Shown piece by piece: positions 33,765 to 45,097 of a DNA stretch of 64,000 nucleotides. Numbering within the stretch: the stretch's first letter is position 1; every line of letters starts with the position of its first letter. The notes beneath the pieces are model-generated. The model was given only the letters and a program-made list of their open reading frames with translations, was not told the origin of the DNA and made no database searches. The position numbers and the translations under genes are program-made. The stretch is from Ustulina deusta. Lineage: Eukaryota; Ascomycota; Sordariomycetes; Xylariales; Xylariaceae. The stretch is from NCBI GenBank assembly GCA_023159155.1, contig JAJNNX010000002.1, positions 2,046,001 through 2,110,000 of the forward strand, read 5' to 3'.

Positions 33765-35894
33765 ATGGACCAAGCAGAAATACCGGCGCTTTTGTCACGG
33801 CTAGCCAGCGACGAAGATGCTTCCCGAAAGATGGCTGTTTTCAAGCTGCAGTCGTCCATCAACGATCCCTCCTTCGCCGATGTCTTCATCTCCTCGGGCG
33901 GCCTGATCGTATTGCGACGCCTTATCATGAATTCCGGCGGCAACACGCTCGCATACTCATTGCAGAGTCTGAGCCGGCTGTTGGAGGTGGACATGGGATG
34001 GGAAATATTCGACAGCCCTACCTCGGGCGATCTTGTAGATCGCATTGTCGAGCTCGTCGTGTCGAATCCCCTCGTCAATATCCTGCGAGGCGCAATGTCA
34101 ATTCTCGTCGCGCTCGTCGGCCACTCGCCTCCCGAGTCTACTGCCACACCAGGCACCTTCGGCTTTCGCGCATTGAGACCAGCCATCGCCGTCTACCCCC
34201 AGTTCTTCGATCTCGTGGTCCAAAAGCTGCAGTCCGCCGACCACGCTTTATGCGCGACGACTCTCTCTCTCATCAACGCCCTCATAAGGGATGCCGTTGC
34301 CAACGAAGAGACCCATCGTGGTAATTCAACGTCCAGCGGTACGGGAGAAGAATGGCCCAAGTTCATCAAGAGATTGCAAGATCTTGGCTTGATTAAGTCT
34401 GTTTATACCCTCATGCAGAGTGCTGCTCTCCAGGACCTGGCTCATCCACTATTGGAGTTTCAGTGCCTTACTAAGGTGCTGCTCGAGAGGTGGAGGAAGG
34501 TCAGGGTTGATCTCGAGAGGCCAGAGCACCGGCGCGCATTGAAGAGCATCCATCTGGCAAGCGCACCGAGCAAGGACTACACAAACGGAAATAGCGACGG
34601 GAAATCCGATGAGGCGCATGAAACCGCCAAGAAGCTCAGTCGAAAGCACCACCCGGAGAAATGGAGGAGGCTAGGATTTGAGTCTGAGAGCCCAGCATCC
34701 GAATTCCAGAGCGTCGGCTTCCTCGGTATGATGGACCTCACAGATTACGTGCGTAAAAATGAAGATGCCTTCCAAAAGCTGCTCCTCGAGCAATCTACTC
34801 GGCCCTTACATGAGCGATGCCCTATCGCTCGTGCTAGTATGGCCGTCACTCTCACTTTATTTGAACACTTTGACTGTGGAAACTCGGACATTGAAGATAC
34901 TAGGGGACTATTCCAAGTCGTCGATACGGAGCAGCAAGATAAAATGTTCCATCCATTGCTCCTCCAATGGTCTAGACTTCATACTGCCGGTCTTCAAGCT
35001 TTCTTTAGGTTGTGGAAGAACACTGGTGCAGAGCAGAACGATTTCGAAAAGGTTGTAGAACTCATCCGAATTTTGATAGATCAGGTTGTAGGCCAAGCGA
35101 GCCGACATAAAGATGTCGTAGAAATTGAGGAAGACCTCCTTGAGTATGACTTGGCACGTCTCCGCGAAATACAGATGGGCCTCCTGACTATCTCTTTCGA
35201 AGACCAGTGGGGAGAACTTTTCAGCAAAGCGCGCCAGAGCCTGCAGCAAGAGGCACTCACCTTTGTGAAAGAGCAACGGGTTCGATGCCTACTGCAAGGA
35301 TCATGGTTCTCTAAACCCGCGCCACGCAAAGAAAGCAGGGGCGAGGACTTTCAGAATCGTCGTGCTACCCACGGCACACTCTGGAGATATGCCAAGTTGT
35401 CACATAATAGACGGTACCTCCACTGGGCCGATTTCGGTCTCCGAACCGGTCAAGAGCCTGGGCTTGATACCCTCACCGAGAAGGTGGATTTGAGAACGAT
35501 AAGCTCGGTCATGTCCAATGTTTCCGAGCGAAAAGACGACTCGTCCTCGATGGATCTTCCTGCTTCAAAACACTCGACTAAGATTACCATCTACGGCTTC
35601 GTAAACCCAGAAGAAGCTCACAAAGGAGCAGAAGGAAAGGAAGAACCTGTACTTATCTTGCATCCTCTAGGCGATAGCCTGGCGTCGGAGTGGCTGGACG
35701 GGCTGCTTATGTTGCTTGACCAAACTCCGATCACAGCAGAGACGAACAAGCTACTCGACCTTGTCGTAGACTACGGCATGAAGATTAGATTGCTCAAGGT
35801 GCGGATGGAGGCTACATATTCACCTCCCCCAGCGGAAGCTGGCGTGATACCAAGCCGGGATGACCTGGATGACGACTACTACTATGACATTTGA
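33765..35894 (+). CDS. ELMO/CED-12 domain protein
   Basis: Single exon, 709 aa. 33765 is the first ATG (context CATCATGG). The frame runs on upstream to 33663 without one. The N-terminal half is an armadillo-like helical array (LSRLASDEDASRKMAVFKLQ onward), as in ELMO proteins. The ELMO domain itself covers about residues 285-480 and includes HPLLLQWSRLHTAGLQAFFRLW. A PH-like domain follows (about 520-690), with LWRYAKLSHNRRYLHWADFG as its beta strands. The tail is acidic and ends DDDYYYDI. ELMO proteins pair with DOCK-type exchange factors to activate Rac/Cdc42-like GTPases, so a role in polarity or cytoskeleton control at the cell cortex is expected. The usual C-terminal proline-rich DOCK-binding stretch is short here (TYSPPPAEAG). 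Confidence 0.9.
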   Translation: MDQAEIPALLSRLASDEDASRKMAVFKLQSSINDPSFADVFISSGGLIVLRRLIMNSGGNTLAYSLQSLSRLLEVDMGWEIFDSPTSGDLVDRIVELVVSNPLVNILRGAMSILVALVGHSPPESTATPGTFGFRALRPAIAVYPQFFDLVVQKLQSADHALCATTLSLINALIRDAVANEETHRGNSTSSGTGEEWPKFIKRLQDLGLIKSVYTLMQSAALQDLAHPLLEFQCLTKVLLERWRKVRVDLERPEHRRALKSIHLASAPSKDYTNGNSDGKSDEAHETAKKLSRKHHPEKWRRLGFESESPASEFQSVGFLGMMDLTDYVRKNEDAFQKLLLEQSTRPLHERCPIARASMAVTLTLFEHFDCGNSDIEDTRGLFQVVDTEQQDKMFHPLLLQWSRLHTAGLQAFFRLWKNTGAEQNDFEKVVELIRILIDQVVGQASRHKDVVEIEEDLLEYDLARLREIQMGLLTISFEDQWGELFSKARQSLQQEALTFVKEQRVRCLLQGSWFSKPAPRKESRGEDFQNRRATHGTLWRYAKLSHNRRYLHWADFGLRTGQEPGLDTLTEKVDLRTISSVMSNVSERKDDSSSMDLPASKHSTKITIYGFVNPEEAHKGAEGKEEPVLILHPLGDSLASEWLDGLLMLLDQTPITAETNKLLDLVVDYGMKIRLLKVRMEATYSPPPAEAGVIPSRDDLDDDYYYDI

Positions 35895-36770
35895 GCTAGC
35901 GTTCCTCCATCTTGTACTTGCATTTTCAATCTCATGGAAAAGGGCGTTGGAAGAGGGGAAAGATGTGGCGTTTTTTCTTTCTTTTCTTCTTCTTCTTATC
36001 TTTAATCCTCTTTATTCATGTACTTTATTTTGAAGATATACCCCTAACGTGATGTTGAACGCCGGGCGCTTGTCTAGTACGCGTATACCACGCCTGTTGA
36101 ATGAGAAAATATTTAGATCCCTGCTGAATTGTACCTCCAAGTATACCCTAGGTAGTTAGAACAGGGTCCTGGCAACTATACTACAAGGGGAGAAACCAAC
36201 GTCAAAAATGTACTTCAGCTCATCAATTAACCCCTGGTTCCTGCCTTGGAATTGCTCCATGGGAGGGACACAGTCTGGTGGCGCAATCGAGACAGCAAGT
36301 CCACGATAACTAAGCAGTCAGCTGAGTGTGAATGACCTGAATTACTGACCAAGGTCTACAAACATGGGTATTGGCCAATGATTGCAAGTCGTGAAAATAG
36401 TATACACTCACTAGCAACGGGTGCATCCGCGGGGTCAGTTGTGGAACGATCAACGGTGCGACTCCGCCACCACCATCCACACCATGCATCCCAGCCGAGG
36501 CGCTTTTCCAGGAGCCCAACCACCCGAGCACTAGGGTTGTCGCCGTAGGATCTCGATATGAGCAGTTACTAGAGCAACCCTTCCACCGGAGTCCGAGTAG
36601 CGACCTACTTTGAATGCGTGTGGAATATCCTCTTTATTTGTGCGTATACCGAGTATTTTACTTAAGAATCCCGCTTTTTTCTCACCTGGAGGTCTGTCGG
36701 CGACAAGCGACAAGTAAGTTGTTTGATCACCGATTAACTGTTGTATTTGGACGATTTCCACAAGAGAACA
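35895..36770. other. intergenic
   Basis: Contains a TTCTTCTTCTT tract near 35980 downstream of the ELMO gene. Small minus-strand frames at 36310-36531 and 36531-36761 have no domain character and overlap the promoter of the GRF gene. Nothing else is supported. Confidence 0.5.
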
Positions 36771-38124
36771 ATGCCGTCTCCGCCTTCATCACCACAATCG
36801 TCACACTCGTCGAATTCGCCGCAACCAGTATCCGACAACCCCCCAAGCGGGTTGTTCAGAAACGGCGATTGGCTCTGTGAGTATATCGTCGATTGCATGG
36901 ATAAACGGAACTGATTCTTTGTGTCCAGGCGATTGTGAGCCGCGTCTCCGGGCCACAGTGCGCTACATCAAAAAGAGCACATCGAAGAACAAAGGCAAGA
37001 GGTTCTATGGATGCCCCACAGGCACTGGAGAAGGGAACCGGTGTAACATGTTCGTCTTAGTGGAGGAGGCACAAAGGCGAGAGAGGGAGTGCCTTTTGAG
37101 CAACGGCCGCAGCGAGAAGAAGAGGCAAACGACTCTTCCCGAGAGTTATACACCACGCAAATTGAAACAAGGAGCGGGAAAGAGATTACCCGTGAATGAA
37201 ATTATTGATCCGGAGGCTGTCGGCGACGGACCATCAACCTCCAACTCGACTCCGCCTCCGCCTCCAGGGGGCCCTAACAAGCCGCCAGAGACGGCTGAGA
37301 CTTCAAACTTGAAGGACAGCAACCAGGATCCGGGGTCGGAACCAGAAACCGTTTACGACACGACGTCCGAGGAGGACGAGGACGAGAGAGAAATCTACCG
37401 CCGCACGCCGTCGCGCGCCACAAATAATACATTCCAGTCCAGCGCGAGGGCGAGGACACCCACTACCCAGGCAACCGGCTCCAAGATGAAGCGCCCGTTC
37501 TCGGACGAGGACTTACTCGAAGACCTCTCCGCTAGCGGCGCGGAAGAGATGGTCGCGGCCATGGAGAGGTCCAGTAGGGCCGCGATCAGGCTCGGCAAAA
37601 AACGCGAATTGATCACGCCCAACATGGTGCGCACCACCGATATGGGGAACGGAATTCCGACACCTTCGCGCACCGTGGGCAAGACGGCAAAGAAGCTTTT
37701 CCCAGAGGGCAGCGAGCGCAGCCACAGCGGCTCGCCACATAGAAAGCGACAGCGTCTCAATGAGACCGAGGGGGGTCGACTCTTCGGCACGGACGCAATC
37801 ATCGCGCCGACGACATCATCCCCGCCATCGCCGTCTCCGGCGCCCGCGACAGCACCGGGCACGGACCCGGCACAGCTGACGAGCGAGGTCATGGGTCTCC
37901 TTAAGGACGAGAACATCACCTTCGCGACTCGCCACGCGGTCCGGAAGACGCTCGAGAAATACGTGAACCTGGCCAAGGGGTACGAGCGCGGCCGGGACGC
38001 GTCCCGCAAGGCCGTCAAGGAAGCCGAGGCTCGCAGCGCGCGGCTGCAGGAGAAAGTCAACGATCTCGAGCTGGGGAGACAGGAAACCAAGACTATAATC
38101 ATGGACCTGTGGCACCAGATTTGA
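36771..38124 (+). CDS. GRF-type zinc-finger protein
   Basis: Two exons, 36771-36876 and 36929-38124 (433 aa). The donor GTGAGT and acceptor GTCCAG join GDWL to CDCEPRLR, which creates the first zinc ligands. The GRF finger spans about residues 36-80 with Cys36, Cys38, Cys64 and Cys74 and the core KGKRFYGC. GRF fingers bind single-stranded nucleic acid and occur in DNA repair and topology proteins. The middle (about 90-330) is disordered and acidic/serine-rich, with a basic patch AGKRLPVNE and SPHRKRQR as possible nuclear signals. The last 60 residues form a coiled coil (KAVKEAEARSARLQEKVNDLE), suggesting dimerisation. No enzymatic domain is attached, unlike in topoisomerase 3 or APE2. A nuclear DNA-associated role is inference. 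Confidence 0.87.
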
Positions 38125-39011
38125 CGGCCCGCGCACTGGCTGACTACTAGATAGCTACTTGCACAGAGAAGCAAGCGTGGGTCCCGGGTATGTTTTCTGC
38201 GTCTATTTGATTTCGGCACCGGACATTCCGGGAGGCAGGGCACATTCAATTTCATGTAGGTTAGTTCGGGTGGGCTGGTTAGCTGGTTTCCAGGAGACGA
38301 GTGACGATGGTTTCGGATATAGGGAATAGTTGCAAACCCGTAGCATGAAGAACGATGGAAGCGAGAAGATGTATGTAATGATAGATACCCATTCCCTCTT
38401 TCACGATAGGTTGTCGCTTACTTCACAAAGTTATAAATCAGCATTGCGATCACGAGATGAACTACCTAATATGTTATTAGTTATGCAGGGACATGCAAGC
38501 CTGGTTCTCTTCCTATCCTTGTTCCTCGTCATTATTTGATGCACGACCTTGCGTAAGTATCTGGATAAGCTACTTGACGTTCTGCAGACCAGGTACTTAT
38601 GAAATAGCGACATATGCTTAGCTACCCGCATGCTAATCTAGATATGCATTCATCTTCAAACCTTATAAAGTTTGTCGACCAAGCAACGACGAACTAACTA
38701 TACCGGATCGAAGGATATCAAAGGATAAAGGACCAGCAACACCACGCATAACCCATCGACTCGCCCTCTTTTTGAAAACCATTGTGGCTTGATATTCCTC
38801 CTCAACATTCAAGACAACCAGTGCAGCACAAAAGTCGCCACCTACGATTGTTTCTGCTACGCTAACCCTATTTTGCGAGATACCTTTCTATAAACTCTAA
38901 ACGAATATTAAATCTGAGAGGGGAAATATACATGCCCCAAGCCTAACTATCGCATTTCATCTCCCCCTTCAAGCACTTGAACAGCACAGGGCTCCGCAGC
39001 CCCAACTCACG
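38125..39011. other. intergenic
   Basis: No supported gene. The frames at 38330-38539 and 38431-38631 overlap on opposite strands and lack domain character. Confidence 0.5.
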
Positions 39012-39599
39012 ATGCGCATCAAGCGAAAAAGGTCAGCCGCGGCATATGATTCCGGCAGCCATTCATCTGCAGAGTGCCGCACCCCACGCATGAACGTAGG
39101 ATATGAGGCCAGGAGCAAGACAGGCGTCGCGGCGTATTCTGCGGATTCAACACGCTCTTCCCCGCCAGCGAGAAGCAGAACATCACATCCCGCCCGCGAC
39201 GAAACAGTTACGGCAAAACGCTCCCCATCGAGAAACGTTACTCATAGAATAAAACAGCAGCATCGCCTCGCGGACACCGATACGGATAGCCGCGAGAATA
39301 AATCAACAACAACCAGGGCCGGCAGTCAGACGGAGATCTCCGTGCGGTATTATGAACTCCCGATCCACAGGAGAGCCGATGCTTGCGGTCAACTACTAGT
39401 GGCCGTCCCAAGTGTAGCGGACGACCTGTCAGGGTATGAGGCCAGTAGCGAGGGGGGGATGAGGAAGACGCGGAAAAAGAAGTTCTTGGTGCCGAGGAGG
39501 CCGAGGCGAGGAGTGAAGAAGGACGCGGACAAGATGGAGCGCTTCGACCCTAAGCGATCCGAGAACATTCCGAGTGATAGCTATAGCAGTGATGGGTGA
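39012..39599 (+). CDS. doubtful basic, low-complexity protein
   Basis: Open frame of 195 codons starting at an ATG in context ACGATGC. The predicted protein is rich in Arg, Ser and Thr (MRIKRKRSAAAYDSG at the start, KKFLVPRRPRRGVKK at 155-170) and looks disordered throughout. No domain, signal peptide or membrane segment. It may be a real fast-evolving nuclear protein, since the frame is the longest in a 2 kb gap and ends with an acidic SDSYSSDG tail, or a chance frame. Confidence 0.4.
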   Translation: MRIKRKRSAAAYDSGSHSSAECRTPRMNVGYEARSKTGVAAYSADSTRSSPPARSRTSHPARDETVTAKRSPSRNVTHRIKQQHRLADTDTDSRENKSTTTRAGSQTEISVRYYELPIHRRADACGQLLVAVPSVADDLSGYEASSEGGMRKTRKKKFLVPRRPRRGVKKDADKMERFDPKRSENIPSDSYSSDG

Positions 39600-40098
39600 A
39601 ACTGATAAATGGTGTGCCCCCATCTCCCGATCTGATAATGCCCAATGCTACCAGTTCGACCGCTACTAATCCCTCAGCGCCCATTGAAAGGATGTTGTTT
39701 TGAAATATGGCTATGATTGGCCAAGCCATCAGCCTGGACCATTGAAGAAATCAATCAAGAAAAATGTGTTGAATGCTCTGACCTCATTAGTGACGCCCTT
39801 TGCCTTACAACCAATAATTCTTCTCAACTATAGGGGACCTTTACGGAACCCTGACGTTAGGTATATATCTACTCCTCTCCATATCGTCTATCGAATCTTC
39901 CCATTGACGCCGTCGTGAAGTGACAGACCATCGAGCTTGTGCAGTGCTCTCCTAGCACATGGCACATCCTCGAATTAGACGAAACATATTTCCGATGTTC
40001 AAGGTGTTGCAAGGAAGATTACAACCGTCCAAGGGGAGAGATGCAAAACTATTAGACAAGGGTGAAGATGGAATATGGTTGGATAGTGACTTCCGGAT
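39600..40098. other. intergenic, convergent 3' ends
   Basis: Spacer between the doubtful plus-strand frame and the 3' end of the minus-strand trypsin-like/RRM gene. No feature is seen. Confidence 0.5.
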
Positions 40099-42665
40099 TC
40101 AGAACTCTGTAGGTGGCTCAACCAACCAGGAGACTGAAGGAGCAGCACTGTATTCCCCGTCAGAAACGGCCAAACCCTCAAAAGCCCCGTATCCCAGTAT
40201 CTGGTTGTTGTTAATAATCTCTACTATTAAGGCATCCCCTGAGCAGGAGATATGTTTCCCGTCCAACTTGTCGTTTGCTTGTTCAGCTCCAGTGAAATTT
40301 CGAAATGTTACAACAGCAAAACGCGATGTGGAATCTTGACACTGCTTAGGCGGTATCAAAGTTGCGTGAACCCAGTCCCACTGCGAATCCAATAGTGCAT
40401 CGAGCTCTGTCTCAGAGATATTCAGTGGTAAACCCCAAATAATTATGGTACACAGAGAAGACGTCGCCACAGGCTCGGGAAGGTTGCCGTCAGAGACAGG
40501 TAATCCTAGCTCCATCGGCTCCGCTGAGACGTGCTGTTCCTCTGGATCCCAGTGCATCCAGTGTAGCCTTGCGAGTTCGCTACGTCTTTCTTTGATTCCG
40601 TCTCTGACAGGCGGGAGGCGAACAGATAATATTGGTGGGAGAGCTGACTTGATATCGCAATATAGTTGCTGGGTTGGAATCATATGCGCGATCGGCTCTT
40701 GCCCGTAGCTTGCAATGATAATCCCGTGTAAACAACTATCCGAAACGACCCAGGAGCCCGAGGTTCCAGGTGCTAGTACGAAAAGTTAGTGTACCGACCG
40801 GGATAAGAATGGGCAATGCATCTGCGATAGGCAGTGTGGGACATACCTAGAGGGTCGTCAAGAAATATTCTTCTTGTGCTAAATTCTACCCCAGCCATGT
40901 ATATCTTGCTTATGCCCGGCAGCAACCTTCGACATGCGAAGGTGTTGTGGCCAAGAAGAATCGTCATCTCCTTCAAGCGTTGTGGAATATCAAGGTCGTG
41001 CATATCAGTCGTCACCAGATGCCTAGCTGACTTATACTCATACGAGTTATTCAGCTTTTGAAATGGATCACGTCCAAATTCGAATAATGCAAAGTGGTGA
41101 GCCCGCACGTCGTTCCTAAGGCTCCAATTTTGATTCAAGTCGGGTAAAGCCGTTCGAATGAAGTCAAATATGATAACATCTGGGATGGAATTCCAGTGTG
41201 TGATGTTGCTCGTGATAGCAGTACTCGACAATTCCAGACCGTTATGATCTAGATCACATACTGAAATGGTTGATTCACCATCAGCTTCCGAATCCGTCTC
41301 GACAGAGCTGTAACTTTCTGCCTCGCTGTCTGTGTCTGAATTTGAGATATCCCTCAAGGAGTTAACGCATTCTTCCCCCGAGGAGTCCAGCCCAGCAGAC
41401 ATGAGCATATCAATAATTCCGTGGGCAGTTGAACTTCCGCAGACGACCTCGTTATTCAGGAGGAGGAGCCCTCCCAACCGGGAAATACACTGGTCTATTA
41501 TGCGCCCATCCTTCGTGATGGTTGCGCAGGTAACCAATCCACAAGCTGAATTGTCTTCTCCAGCTTCTTCGATGTGTAGGTGGAGTCGATATGAGTCCGC
41601 GAAGCAGAAGCCTCCACTGAGATCAAGATTTCCAACCCGCTCTCTTCGCTTGTTGAAGGTCAGGCCTTTTACAACTTCAATGGGTTCATCTACAACCCAG
41701 CTCAATTGACATTGAGAAAGTGCCTCTTCTACTAGTGTCTTGTAGAACTCGCTTGCACAAATAACCCATATCGTCGGAAGGAGTTCTATGTCTTCTCCGT
41801 TCGCACCGAGACATCCTGAGAGACGTAGTTCAATAGTGAATGCTTGCCCTGTTAAGGTGATACGATGCTTCTTCATCACACGCTTAGTTTTTTTCTCCTT
41901 GCACGCCTTCTCAATATGATTGTTGAGATCTGTCCGTAGCTGTCCAAAGAGAAAACCAGGGCGGCGATGTGGGAGTTCTTCTGGCCAAATTGTTGAGGAG
42001 TAGTATAGTCCTGCTTTGTCGCCAAATCTTCTTAACTCATATTTCTTCGAGTCACTAGACCCTATTTTAGTCCGTATTGGAAGGCCTTGTTGAGCTGAGG
42101 GCGTAGCACAGATTGAAGGGCCCGGGATTTCTATGGGGTGGGATTCTGGCGAGAGCCGAGTATTTTTTGCAGGTAAGCCGCATGTCATTAGCTTACTACA
42201 ATCATTTTTGCCAATAGGGTCCGGATTATTGGATGCGAGAGCATTTAGAAGGCTGGGGTTGCCAACCTCGTTGGTATCGGCCTCGCCATCTAAATTCTCG
42301 CTATCTGGCGACTCGTTAGACCGAAGGCTACTACTCGAAATGCTACTGTTGAATGGGTGCGTGAAGCTTGGTACTTCGCTTAGCCAGGGTGCTAGCTTTG
42401 CTAGTGGTAGAGACGCAGTATTAGATACTGCATTTGTGCCAGACCAACTCAAGGATCGTGAGTGTCGGTAATTTTTAGGGCTAGTGGCAAAATTCCAATT
42501 AGTTGTAACTGTTCTGGCTTTTGATAAGGTTTCGTTTTGAATAGTCGGATGCTGGGTTGACGCATTAGCACAAAAATCAACGTGACGAAGATTGCTCGCA
42601 AAGGACGACGAAAATATTGGCATGCTGGTTTGCTTTTCAGGTGTATGAAGCGTCATGATGCTCAT
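40099..42665 (-). CDS. trypsin-like pseudoprotease domain fused to RRM
   Basis: Two exons, 42665-40847 and 40772-40099 (830 aa). The donor GTATGT and acceptor ACTAG join DDPL to APGTSGSWVV in phase 1. The first 200 residues are serine-rich and probably disordered. Residues about 280-640 resemble the trypsin-like domains found in many large fungal proteins: GGLLLLNNEVVCGSSTAHGI supplies a histidine (His415) at the catalytic position, and PGTSGSWVV supplies a serine (Ser611). The motif that normally holds the Asp (DWAL) reads HHFALFEF near 523, and the classical GDSG is GTSG, so activity is doubtful. Residues about 714-793 look like an RNA recognition motif, with CTIIIWGLP as RNP2 and RFAVVTFRN as RNP1, encoded with the serine segment by exon 2. 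I know of no standard family with this order. No signal peptide, so it is probably intracellular. It is divergent from the frameshifted gene at 43016 across 350 bases. Confidence 0.72.
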
Positions 42666-43015
42666 TTTAGAGAAATCTGTTGTCCCTTTGATAGCCGGAC
42701 CAAAATCGATTCTTCAAATGGCCGGAAATCAACGATGATAATTTATTCGAGTTATTGCAGGTTCCTGAGGAGAGAACAGAATGAGAGACAATTGAGAAGG
42801 CAACCTAAAGTGGGATCAGAGCGTCGTATTGGGGTCACAGCCACAAGAGGCAACTTGCGAGGCGTTCAAATAATAATTGGCCATCGGCATCTACTGTATG
42901 TAAGCTTTGGGTACTATCTATGTACCCAATGGTTGAGAGCAGGAAACGCCAATTTGGCAAGTTCATTTAGGATGGTGACATATTTCTCACGGAGTTACGA
43001 TTTCATTGAGTAATT
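42666..43015. other. divergent intergenic region
   Basis: About 350 bases between the trypsin-like/RRM gene (minus) and the frameshifted membrane-protein gene (plus). A plus-strand frame crosses it (42582-43013) but has no domain character. Both promoters must be here. Confidence 0.45.
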
Positions 43016-44110
43016 ATGAGTGTATCTAGTGGCCCTAGGGTATACCTAAATGATGTCTCCGTTAGTATTCTTTGTGAACTCTGGCCAGCCTTGCATGGCC
43101 GACGCCTGCGACAAGATGATTACAGCAACTTACTTACTCATCTGAAGCGGGAGTTCACTGTACTAGTCCGCTCGCCGCAACCCATCAGAAACCCCGATAT
43201 CCAACACATCTTTGGGCATCTAAACCTCTTGGAACGGAATATGGACAAGCCTTTGAGCTCAATTTTCGATATTCTGAAAGTAGAGCTCGGGCAAACGCAG
43301 GGCTATGAGATTTCCCGTGTTACCGAGTTCTTGACAAGAGCCTGGCTCACCATAGAGCTTGACATACCTGACTTCTCAACCAAGTCGAGACCGGAGGCGT
43401 TGGGGGGGGGGGAGCGAGGTAACATCGTTGCAAAAATTCATTGAAGTCCGATTCCAGAACCTGATTCCCTGCGAAGATGCGACAATGTCTATGTCCAAGA
43501 ATCTGGGCCGTCTCACGATGAGCCACCTAATTGATAAATACGGATGGGCCGTTAGCTGGACTAGCGACTTGACAGAGCATCTGACAGTGAATTCGAGGAC
43601 GAAAGTCGTCAAAATGTATGAGCACAAAATCTGCCTTCTGCATCACTTCGAGTTCGGGCATGAATGCCCCATCCCACAGGAAGCCATAAAAGAGGCACTC
43701 GACACCCTAAATCTTCTCTTCCCTTCAGAGGACGTTCCCACTCAGCGTTATTTAGAAGACGAAGGGAGGCCCTTTCATCTCCTTGGATCCTGCAACCGCG
43801 AGGATCACCGCGACCTCGCTCACTATCGTTACTGGCATAAGGGACTCGGCCGACTGTTGAGTGTTATAGACGAAGAGCCTCCGGGCCTGCAACAATTTGT
43901 GTTGGACAGGGAACATCGCAACTTCAGAGAAGTCACGACGTTTTGGCTGGCTGTCGTCGTCATTATCTTCTTACTCTCGGTTTTGGTATCATCTCGACTG
44001 TCTTTGCGGCCAAGACATATCAAGTGGCTCTTATGCAGTATAATCTCGAACTCGCCCAGGCTTGCTCTATGCCAGGGGCGACTGCGTCTCTGTCACGATA
44101 TTGCGTATGA
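43016..44110 (+). pseudogene. fungal membrane-protein gene with two frameshifts
   Basis: The first frame runs from the ATG at 43016 to a stop at 43444. It shifts at a run of 11 G (43402-43412), after which a second frame encodes LTEHLTVN, LLHHFEFG and LFPSED, ending in a hydrophobic helix (FWLAVVVIIFLLSV). This order, a helical region and then one C-terminal transmembrane helix, matches a common fungal family of unknown function. A second shift near 43975-43980 would return the expected tail in the third frame (GIISTVFAAKTYQVAL, then LAQAC, stop at 44110). Ten instead of 11 G would repair the first site and one extra base the second. A 28-base intron could also bridge the first site but is too short to be credible. 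It is either a decayed gene or an assembly error in the G run plus one deletion. Confidence 0.6.
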
Positions 44111-45097
44111 TGCGAACGTCTTGCCACAACCGATCGGAGTTCATCATGCCTTGAATCAGTTGAATGGCCGTTTTATAGGGTGCACCCGGCCCTTCATCGA
44201 TCGAGTAAACTCAACGAATTGACGCAGCCGACGAGATGTTGAGCTCTATCTACTATTACCAAAACGGCTCCAACGGTTACTCTGATAGAATTGTCGGTCA
44301 AACTGTGACGAGCCGTGTTACCTCATTACAAGGGTAGAGGCAGGAAAAGACAATCGAATGAGAGAACAGCTACTTCTCCGATGTCTTCAAAGATGCGAAT
44401 CGCGTGTGCCTTAGGGTAATTATTGGTGGAATGGAGAAAAGGAGAGAAAGAGGGTAACTCTATACATACCTCTTAGGTTAGGTACCTACGCAGTAGGTAA
44501 GAGGTCTTTTATAAGCACTGTTTATCGTACCTGCCTTTCTCCTTCTCAATGACGAAGTTCGCAACTACCTGGTTACCTAAGTACCTGCCTAAACCTACCT
44601 AAGGTGCTTATTAGGTAAGGTAGGTACCTACTACTACCTGGGTTAGCTACTTACAAGATCTTGTTATGCAGAATAGTGATTCCTAGAAGCAGACTCCGAA
44701 ATAAGAATAAGGATAGCTACCTAGTACTCACCAAATGAAGAGTCTGAGTCTTACCTCTAAGACAGACTAGCGGCCGCCATCCTAAATTCAGCTGTATTTG
44801 TTTCTTTCCTTTGTGTTGTTTTGCGAATTATCGTGTATTTTGTTACTCAGTCCTACCTAGATATGCTTGTGACAGAAATTCGTGAGAGAGGAGAAGAGTG
44901 AGCACAGGACAACGCCAAAATATCCTTAACAATTCTCTCAAGACTCCAACAGCATGATAGCAGCTCCTCGACAAAGCCTCCCTGGGCATCAATGTTCATT
45001 GGACAGATCCCTCCATCACGTCACGAATCAGGGCCGTGGCGCACATGATTCCAATATGGCAACATGGGATACATTGCATTCGCTTTCCTGGGGACGC
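44111..45097. other. intergenic, dense AGGTAGGTACCT words
   Basis: The part from about 44465 to 44750 is crowded with ACCTACCT/AGGTAGGT words in both orientations, some forming perfect short palindromes (GGTAGGTACCTACT near 44619). No gene or transposon frame. The right end is the 3' flank of the Atg33-like gene. Confidence 0.6.

Noticed and set aside
43419..43446. Intron explaining the frameshift at the G11 run
   Set aside because: The only frame-restoring GT-AG pair leaves an intron of 28 bases, below the size that fungal spliceosomes are known to use.
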